From contig CM066727.1 in NCBI GenBank assembly GCA_033961575.1, positions 1,371,501 through 1,435,500 on the forward strand: 64,000 nucleotides of DNA, read 5' to 3'. Under the pieces are notes generated by a model. It had not been told where the DNA came from. It saw nothing but the letters and a program-made list of their open reading frames with translations, and did no database searches. This DNA is from Aselliscus stoliczkanus (lineage: Eukaryota > Chordata > Mammalia > Chiroptera > Hipposideridae). The position numbers and the translations under genes were made by a program. Of this stretch, positions 56,635-64,000 are shown one piece after another; position 1 is the first letter of the stretch, and the number at the start of each line of letters is the position of its first letter.

Positions 56635-56835
56635 TTTAGAACAAAGAATCAGAGTTGGATTTCCTGGCTTCAAACCCAAGTCCCACTACTCCTAGCTGTG
56701 CGGCCAGAGGTAAGTTATGGAGCCTGCCTGTGCCCACGTGAGAGTTCAGTTAATAAGTGTGTAATTCATATGGTTTGTGTTGGGATAGAAGAAACGAGTG
56801 CATGTAGGGCACTCAGAAAGGTGCTCAATGCAGAC
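56635..56835 (+). mobile_element. MIR SINE
   Basis: AGAGTTGGATTTCCTGGCTT, CAAACCCAAGTCCCACTACT, CTAGCTGTGCGGCCAGAGGT, AAGTTATGGAGCCTGCCTGT and GTAGGGCACTCAGAAAGGTG correspond to the MIR core and 3' part in order (CTAGCTGTGTGACC, AAGTTAC..., AGCACTTAGAACAGTGCCTG). Confidence 0.75.
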
Positions 56836-58576
56836 CGTGATGTATCTCAGCGTTCGCTTACACTTTGCGCCCTGCCCAAGGTTAACGTCTGGAGTCCTAT
56901 GTGGAGGGTTAGTGTGACATGTGACTGCATCAGTGCTTGTGCTAGAAGGCGTGGGGAGACCTGCAGGCCTGACCTCCCCAGCTGCAGGAAGGAGATATTA
57001 ACAAATGCTTTATTAATTTAAAGAACCCAATGGGCGTAGCAGGTACAACCATGTCTTCCTCCATTGTAACAGCTGGAGATCTGCGTAGGCTTTGGGGCGG
57101 ATTGTCCCCTCGCTGTGGGCAAACCCCTGGTGCGGTGGCCCTTGTAGCATTGCTCTTGTGTGACTGCCGAGTCCAATGCCCTGTCTCAGCGTCCAAGCTT
57201 CACATCGGCATGTTCTGGTTAGCACATAAACCAAGGTTTGCCTTTTAAAATATGCCTGCCACTCAAGACTTTCCGCGGGTGTTTTAGGAGACAGTATTTT
57301 CTTGGTTCACATTCAGGCTGTTATGTGCCTATATGAGTACATACTGTTTGCTTGGGGGAGCTGTCTTTAATTTTGTTGGAGCATTTGGTCACTGGCGACT
57401 AGGAACGGAGGTAACAGCGCTGTGAGAGGGATGCGCAAATCTAATCTCTTCACCTTCGGCCTGGAAACCAACAGGGCCTGCTCCCATCTTAAATTAGTCT
57501 CGATTCAAGGCAGACCACTCTGGTCCATGCCCCACTCCTGGGGTTACAGGGCAGTGATTAATTAACTCAAACCCCAGAAGAGAACCACCAAGTACCGTGA
57601 TCTGATGCCTTCTAGAGGCCACAGGGTAAGTGAGGTCTCTGTATGGTTGGGTTTTCCTAGAAGGCATTCATATATATATCGTGACTTCTGAGAAGAGGTC
57701 AATCCTGGGGCAAGAAACAAGAAGGAATTGAAAGACAGGAATTATTATATAGGGATATGGTAAAATGATTTCCTATTTGGAAGCCTTGTGGCATTTTATT
57801 CTAGGATCTGAAAATGGTGAGCCTCAGGGTGATGATGGGGCATGGCACCACGTCTCCATGGAGGAGGGTCTGGCGCAGGCCAGAGAGTGGCCCAGGGAAG
57901 GACTTGGCATGACCTGCGCAGGCCCGGGGTTTTGAAACCTGTTGCTCTATGCTGATATTTCTGTGGTTCCACTCTTCTCTCATTTTGAAACTTTGGAGGT
58001 CCTCTTGGGTACTAGAGCCTGCTTACATTTGCCCTGGGAACGTAGCAAATGGCTCTTCTGTGCTTCACCATGGTAGCTAACAGAGGCATGGATTTGTCTG
58101 TCCTTAAGTTGATTGTGAATGCTTTATTTTTGCTCCTGATGTTATTGCTGTGGAGACCAAACTAAATACCATATGCACAATGCCAAGGACAGAACAAGCA
58201 GGCAAATTATGAAATTCCTTACCCCTTTCGAATACATTCACTAGTTATGGAAGGCCAGCTAAAGAAAAGGGCTCGGATGGCCTGCTGCACGGGACACTAG
58301 GAAGGACAGACCAGAGTGTGTGAATGGCGGTAAGACGGGACGGTCCCATCAAGTTCCGGAGGTGCCCAGTGTAGGGTGGCAACCTGCATCACGATAAAGC
58401 ATCCTGGTTTTACGAACATGACTGTACATCCTGTTTCTATGTTTGTGCAAAAGTGAGTTTTGGTAGTGAGAAAATAATATGTTTATTACAACTGTTAACA
58501 GCTTTGTTATAATAATTCTTTCAGTGGATTAAGGGGACAAAATAGATTAAAAACTGGGTATGTGGTAAAATAACTT

Positions 58577-58578
<2 letters not shown>
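56836..58578. other. Unique DNA, no gene seen
   Basis: Short overlapping frames at 56942-57248 on both strands lack a recognisable domain. No repeat assigned. Confidence 0.5.

Positions 58579-58619
<41 letters not shown>
58579..58619. repeat. (AT)20 microsatellite
   Basis: Pure AT dinucleotide run, 41 bp. Confidence 0.97.
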
Positions 58620-58624
<5 letters not shown>

Positions 58625-60437
58625 ATATATTTTAGAATTTTAGGATTTGTTATCTGTGAGTGTGGTGGCATGGGCAATGATCATTCCAGTATTCCTCCTA
58701 CACTGAAAATGCTACTATTGCAATAAAAATAAGAATTATTTAATAATCTCTATATTCACTCTTAAAATTCCTTTAGTTGCTGCCCCTCACAAGTCCAAAA
58801 GCTCTTCACTTCAGCATTCCTCATTATTTTGCATGTAATTAGCCTGAGAATGTATTCATCCATTCATCTATTCAATTAAATGATTTTCACTCATTGGTCT
58901 TTGTGTTGTGGTCCATAAGATAGAATAGGGTGTCACGTGCCATGTCTCAGGATCGCGTCTGGAGATTCAGTCACGCATGCGCACTTCACATAAGGAAGAC
59001 AGCTAAGTGGGCAGGTGATTCTACCATGTCATGGGGGGAGGGACTTGGGTCGGTGCCAACAGGGATGGGCATTCGGAGGGGGACATTCCTTTCTGTTGGG
59101 GGGAATCAAACGATCAGCAGCTGAGTGCAAACTGTGAAAGGCTTGAAACACAGATCTGGCGGTGAAAATCAATCAGAAGAGGAGACTCTCAAGAAACAGA
59201 GGGGGTACCATAGGAAGAGTGTGCTTGAGAACTGAAGTCTGTTGTTGTTTTCCTAAAAATGGAAACAAAACCAAAAACTGAACTGAGCATGTGTGAGCGT
59301 TAGGCACATTCAGTACATTGACCTATCATGACGCCATTGAGCCGAGGGATCCCCGAAAAGACGGAAATGTCAAGCACCCCCATGTGCTTTCCCATCTGTG
59401 GTTGACAGGTTCAGTGTCAGTAAGTTAAGCAGCGTTCGTTACTCTGGAAACTGAGAAAGTTGATAAACCATCTACTGCTCTTTAAGAGGCTCCTTGAAGA
59501 GTCTTCTCACATCATTGAATGTGTATTTGTATATGTATGTTTTTTAGGCAGGATCTTTTCAAGCTCTCCTAACAGATGTGTCAGCCAGCCACTTTAGAAC
59601 CCTGGCTGTCACGGGACTCAAACATGACAGGAACAGAAGAACCTATCTTTGACAAGCTGCCAGTCTTCTCTTTCTCCTTTCATCCCAATTATACGGCAAT
59701 AGCTTTCCCTAAAGGTGGCCCTTAACAGTCACATATTTAACTTCTAACCCATGCGTAGGAGCTGAGAGTAGATGTTCAAATCACAAGCAACCTAACCATT
59801 GAGTTGCCAATGGGGATTCTTCTCCAGTCAGTGAACTCGATGACCACATTGTTCCCTGATATGCTGCAGGGGTTTCTGTACCGTCTCCATCAGATCTCTG
59901 CAACAATGCCTTGTCATTTTAATGTTCTCTAGTTTAAAAGGAAAAAGGATCTTGCATCAACATTGTTAAGTTTCTGCTGATATAAGACAGTGGAAATTAC
60001 CGACTGATTGCTCCAGGGGATTCTGTGTGTATTCCGAGGGAGTTGTTCTGTTTGGTGCTAATCAACCAAATGCTGGTTACTAACTACTTCCTGTGAGTAA
60101 GACATTGGTGCTGGGGGAGCTATAAAGGAGACTGAGAGGCTCATGACATACTATTTGACCTTAAAAAGCTTGCAGAAATTGTGCAGCTGTAAGCCACAAA
60201 CCATAAGCTCATAAATAAAGCTAAAAATGAAAACACATGAATGGAGGAGCAATGAAAGCAGGATCCTCTACGCCAATATTATTGACAAAAGTTACACAAT
60301 GACAATATCAATCCCAGAAGTCAGACCAGCAGAGAATGTGACTGTGGTGCACCCATGAGGGCCACCCACGGTCTGTGGGGACCGCGTTGGTTCTCCCCAC
60401 GCTCAAGGTCCCCGCGCCCTTCTGCTCACATCATGAA
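58620..60437. other. Unique DNA, no gene seen
   Basis: AT-rich with no family assigned; G-rich GGGGGGAGGGAC near 59034. One short frame at 58930-59124 has no recognisable domain. Confidence 0.5.
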
Positions 60438-60640
60438 AATAACAGCTAACCTTTATTCAAGGCTAACTTGATTCAAAATACCATGGTGTATATTTTGCAT
60501 GTATTAATGTACCCCTTACAACGAATATTTCTGTTTGACACATGAGTTAACTAAGGAGCTTGCCTGCACTGGCCAGGGGGACATGAAGCCGCATTCCCAG
60601 CCCGCCCACCTGCACCCAGAGTCCTCTCCCCGCTGTGACC
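60438..60640 (+). mobile_element. MIR SINE
   Basis: AAAATAACAGCTAACCTTTA, TTTTGCATGTATTAATGTAC, CCCTTACAACGAATATTTCT, GACACATGAGTTAACTAAGG and TTCCCAGCCCGCCCACCTGC follow MIR from its 5' region (AATAGCTAACATTTATTGAG, TTTACATGTATTAACTC) through the core. Confidence 0.72.
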
Positions 60641-61039
60641 CCATTCTGCCGGAGCGCAGGGCTTCCTGTTCATTTGTTTCTACTCCTCTCTTAGCTGGAA
60701 AGTCTTTGGATCAACTTGAGATCGCAAAATCCTTAATGTGAAAGACGAGACTCCATTCTTCATCCTTAGATCGTCAACTCCCACACCAAGCCTGGCATTA
60801 AAACAGGACAAAGGAAAACAGAACAGCAGCAACGCAAATAAATACACAGGATGGCGCACACGGGGCCGGTCCCACACGAAGTCTCGGGCCTTGCCCCTCA
60901 CAGGAGCGCTTCCAGGGTTTTCCGTGCTGGGCAGGGACACCGCTGTCCGTGGTGCTGCCCGCGTGTCCTCGCTGAGCTTGGCCGGCTCACACCCTCCATT
61001 TCAGACCCACCGCTAGCTATCTCGCTTCTGCTTTCAAGT
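60641..61039. other. Unique DNA, no gene seen
   Basis: GC-moderate. Overlapping frames at 60680-61016 on both strands are not convincing genes. Confidence 0.5.
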
Positions 61040-61705
61040 TGGTCCTCGGCCCTCCCTCACCACTGTCACCGAAGCAGCCCGTCACAGTGGCCCTGGAGAA
61101 GTCTCCCCATTGGGGTTCCCACCCTTGGATGCATGCCACCCATTTTCCACCAGCTGCCAGAATGTCCTTTGAAGAGGAAATTTTATAGCACAAATGGGAT
61201 ACTAGCATACCTGTGCTCAAATCTGGCGGTGATTCGTTTCATTTTTATACAGTGCAAGCCCCTTAACATGGGACATCCCGTGACCTGACCTCCACCGCGC
61301 CCTCTGAGAACAGATTACGTCACTCCCTTCCATGCTTGCCAGTCCGGACCGTGCGCCTCTTGTTTGATTTTCTGAACTGCACCCAATTCTCTCGTGTGCT
61401 TCCTCTGCCTGGGGTGTTCCCCACACCCAATCTGGATGCAGGCCTGCGTTCACTGCCACCCTCAGATGTCACCTCCCACTCCTTCACCGAGACTGTCATT
61501 TCCCCACTGTGTCCTCTCAGCATCTTGTTCTTTCTTTCATAGATGTTACGACATTTTGTCAATTTGTGCGTATTTTTCCTCCATCAAACGAAATGTTCCA
61601 CAGAGAAGGAGGTCATTTCTGTCACCCATGGTTTTATCCCAGGGCCTGGACACATGCCTGACACATTACAGGCACCCGATTTTTATTGCTGAATGAGAAA
61701 ATGAG
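61040..61705 (+). mobile_element. L2 LINE 3' end
   Basis: GTGCAAGCCCCTTAACATGG, ATTACGTCACTCCCTTCCAT, TTCCTCTGCCTGGGGTGTTC, CCCTCAGATGTCACCTCCCA, CCCAGGGCCTGGACACATGC, CCTGACACATTACAGGCACC and GATTTTTATTGCTGAATGAG reproduce the L2 3' end, including the terminal TTGAATGAATGA-like motif. It is long for an L2 remnant. Several frames at 60851-61696 are readings of this repeat. Confidence 0.82.
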
Positions 61706-62539
61706 TGAAAAAGTTCCCCCCAAAGTGGAAATGTAGGTTCAAATGAAAATCAGTTTCCTTGAATGAACTTTCACCAAAAGGAATATAGACAGACGAGGGG
61801 CAGGATGTCGCCTACTCTTCCCACAGAGACATAAGCGCGTCCGCAGCTGACTGGAGCCGGCGCATTTTAGCACAAAGGACGTGACTGGCCCTGAGTCATC
61901 TGTCACACTGCTGACTTCCTTATTTGTGAGTAAGGAGAGGGCAGTGGAAACTCACCGGGTAACAATTAACAGAGTCCTGTGGCTTTGGCCTTCTGCACCA
62001 TCATCCTTCTAAACCTCCCCCGTCCCACACACAGTGCTCTGCTCTGAGCAGCTCTGAGCGCTGTCCTCAAAGGGGCACTTCTGGGGAAACACCCAGACAA
62101 AGGGGACAGGCATATGCCAAGCTGAGGCCCTTGCCCTCTCCCGGAGACCTTGGAAAGTCTGTAGTCTGTGAGTTTCCATCTGATATGGAAATACATACAG
62201 TGAAGGATGTGGTGAACTCAACTCATATGGCTCTGGAGAATGTATAAATGTGAAATAAATGATACTCGGAGGACAAGTGGCTTTCAAGAGAGTTAGCATC
62301 TGCCATGACACTCCAGATAGAGACATTTGCCTGGAAACGTTATCTGTGTGAATGCAAGGATTAGTGAGCTAACAATTAGCACAGAAATCCCAAGTTAAGT
62401 CTTCACTGGATTCAGTGATTGATGATATTCGTCATTGATTACCTAGTCGAGTCCTTGGAAGAACAGGTTCCAGAGGACCGAATACCGAAATTAAACAGGG
62501 AAACTCTGGAGGATGGGAGCCTGAAGCCACCCGCCCGAG
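61706..62539. other. Unique DNA, no gene seen
   Basis: No repeat assigned. Short minus-strand frames at 61966-62326 lack a recognisable domain. Confidence 0.5.
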
Positions 62540-63420
62540 GCAGGGAGGTGGACAGCGCGGGGACAGAGCAGGGACGGCGGCGATGGCGCTCGCCCGGCGC
62601 CTGGCTCCTAGCAAACAGCACGCTGGCCCCGAGTGCTGGGCTGTGCCCGCCTGGGCCTCGCGTTTGTCATGGGTCCCAGCACGCAGGCCCCCCGCGGAGG
62701 TGGCCGGGCTGTCCCTGAGCCCCAGATTCGCGCCGCACGGCCCACGAGAGCGTTCCCAACGAAGGCGTCCCTCGGGCGTCCTGCCAGGGCGAAGGCGACG
62801 CGTCGCCTGGGACTCACTGCAGGTGCGCATGCCGCGGTCACCGTGTGACCAGGCGCAGCTCAGGGCCGCGCGCCTGCGCAGTGGGATGAGAGGCAGAGCA
62901 CGGGCTCGGCCCGGTGAGGACACTCGGGGGTCATTCCCTGAAGCAAGGCCGGCGTGTGGCTCAAGGGCGTGCGAAACCACGGCAAAGACATCTCATTGTG
63001 GGGAGGACAAAAACGGGCACGAACTAAAGGGCAACAGGCGCGATGGCACTCAAATCGCGTTGTTTTTGAAATGAGCATCCAACCCGGCAGACGGGGCGCC
63101 GCGGGCGGGGGGCCCCAGGGCCTTTGCGCCCAGACCTCCGATCCGGCCCCTCCGTGGTCAGGGCGACTGGAGCTCACTCCCCTGATGGGCGCCCGGGAGG
63201 CCGCCTGCTCCGGGCGCATCGCGCAGTGCGGCCGCGTGGCCTCAGGGGAGCGGAGACGGGCCGCGGGAACCCTTTGCTGGAGCGTTTCCTCTGCTGGAAA
63301 TAACCCTCGATGTTGTGCGCACAGATTTTGTGGCAACGGCATTACAGTCCTGACCGCGAGGCGGTGAGGCCAAACCCCTTTTCTGTTGTTGCTCATTGTT
63401 GCCAGGTGGTGCCCGAACGC
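62540..63420. promoter_or_regulatory. CpG island, putative promoter of an unseen gene
   Basis: From about 62540 CpG is dense; I count 7 to 9 CpGs in several 60-bp lines, which at this GC content is at or above expectation, whereas the rest of the window is CpG-poor. An exact NRF1-type palindrome, GCGCCTGCGCA, is at 62870-62880, with a second partial one (TGCGCATGCC) near 62824. A GC box (GCGGGCGGGGGG) lies near 63090. Possible splice donors occur at 62820 (CAGGTGCGC) and 62912 (CGGTGAGG). Plus-strand frame 62583-63074 begins at GGCGATGGCG, a good Kozak context; minus-strand frames 62432-62980 and 62860-63519 overlap it. None has a recognisable domain, so I call no CDS. The island could be the first exon and promoter of a coding or long non-coding RNA extending beyond either side, or an orphan island. 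Confidence 0.7.
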
Positions 63421-63866
63421 ATGGCTGGAAGCGACGGAAAGGCACGGAAACGTTGTCACGAACAGTCGGTACAGAAAACTCTCCAAGCAAGAAAGGGTGG
63501 ATTTGTGCTCTTGGGTCATTCATGCGATAATTTGCTTAAAAATAAAAAGGTTGATTGTCTGAGTGTTGGGTACTGTTCGTATCTATGATTAATTATGATT
63601 AAATATGCAATTTGTAGGTAGGACTTAAGTATTAACATTTCTCTAGAATTGGTTCCCAAAATGAAAAGGCTATTTTTAAAAGCTGAAGACAAAATGTAAT
63701 CAAAATACCAATGATTTAGCTTTCTCTTGAGAAATTGTATATATTAGGCACCTTTGAAAATTCCTAGTTTTTATGAATACTAGTAAAGTATAACGCCAGT
63801 AGTGCTTTTGGAGACTGACCCCCAACTTGCAGCCCAGAAACCGGCCTGTCATCAAGTCACCCCCCC
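63421..63866. other. AT-rich DNA between CpG island and minisatellite
   Basis: The last part of the GC-rich segment fades near 63500; then AT-rich sequence with no repeat assigned. Confidence 0.5.
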
Positions 63867-64000
63867 AGGGAGCCAGCCTGGCATTCCCCCCTCCCCCAGG
63901 GAGCCAGCCTGGCATTCACCCCCCCCCCAGGGAGCCAGCCTGGCATTCCCCCCTCCCCCCCAGGGAGCCAGCCTGGCATTCCCCCCTCCCCCCCAGGGAG
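63867..64000. repeat. 31-33 bp minisatellite, truncated by the window edge
   Basis: The unit AGGGAGCCAGCCTGGCATTC followed by a C-rich spacer (CCCCCTCCCCC-like) starts at 63867, 63898, 63929, 63962 and 63995, a spacing of 31, 31, 33 and 33 bp. The 20-bp core is identical in the four units seen in full; length differences come from the C run. The fifth unit is cut after 6 bases. Confidence 0.96.

Noticed and set aside
62583..63074. Plus-strand frame of 163 codons with good Kozak context
   Set aside because: Arginine-, alanine- and proline-rich as expected of chance GC-rich frames. It could be a first exon, but there is no domain or splice evidence to call it.
62860..63519. Longest frame in the window (219 codons, minus strand)
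   Set aside because: It lies over the CpG island, overlaps equally long frames on the plus strand and has no recognisable domain. Long frames are expected where GC is high and stop codons are rare.
1..64000. CRISPR array, bacterial operon or phage
   Set aside because: The direct repeats are simple microsatellites or the end minisatellite, without spacers. Composition and element content are mammalian.

Overview
The window is mammalian nuclear DNA, and I find no protein-coding gene in it. It is a repeat-dense, mostly AT-rich intergenic (or deep intronic) stretch. Most recognisable sequence is old or middle-aged transposable elements: L1, HAL1 and L2 LINEs, MIR, Tigger/MER2 and Charlie-type DNA transposons, one retroviral solo LTR and a tRNA-derived SINE family. 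The open frames are short, carry no domain I recognise, and many lie inside repeats.

Organism. The minus-strand L1 at about 9.6-11.7 kb carries a 5'UTR of the type I know from laurasiatherian mammals, and I see no Alu or rodent B1/B2. A tRNA-headed SINE is present five times; its one full-length copy ends in a C-rich tail leading into AATAAAATCTT, which resembles SINEs I associate with rhinolophoid (horseshoe and leaf-nosed) bats. Two short DNA-transposon relics at 47.9 and 51.0 kb also fit a bat. I therefore favour a laurasiatherian, probably a yinpterochiropteran bat, as an inference without database support.

Layout. 1-5.2 kb: mostly unique AT-rich DNA, an unassigned old repeat and two SINEs. 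5.2-6.9 kb: a nest of Tigger-type transposons containing MER2 and a SINE. 8.3-15 kb: a nearly continuous minus-strand L1/HAL1 block with a U6 snRNA retropseudogene and an internally deleted L1. 15-23 kb: an L2 fragment, unique DNA, a GC-rich patch and a roughly 340-bp AG/ACAG satellite. 23.3-30.7 kb: an L1 5'UTR interrupted by a SINE and an 80-bp MADE1-like mariner MITE, then MER5, MIR, L1 3' ends, a solo LTR and Tigger remnants. 31-43.7 kb: one SINE, unique DNA, an antisense L1 block at 35-37.7 kb and tetranucleotide repeats. 43.7-47.5 kb: a second L1 cluster including a probable twin-priming inversion, then HAL1. 47.9-61.7 kb: two MITEs, CA and AT microsatellites, MIRs and an L2 3' end. 62.5-63.4 kb: a CpG island with an exact NRF1-type site, the only convincing promoter-like segment. 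63.87 kb to the end: a 31-33 bp minisatellite cut by the window edge.

No set of genes works together here. What the window offers is a history of insertions: which element landed in which, how L1 copies were rearranged, and a MADE1-like element in what looks like a non-primate. I found no evidence of an undescribed biological system. Family names for repeats come from memory of consensus sequences, and edges are approximate unless a target-site duplication (TSD) is given.
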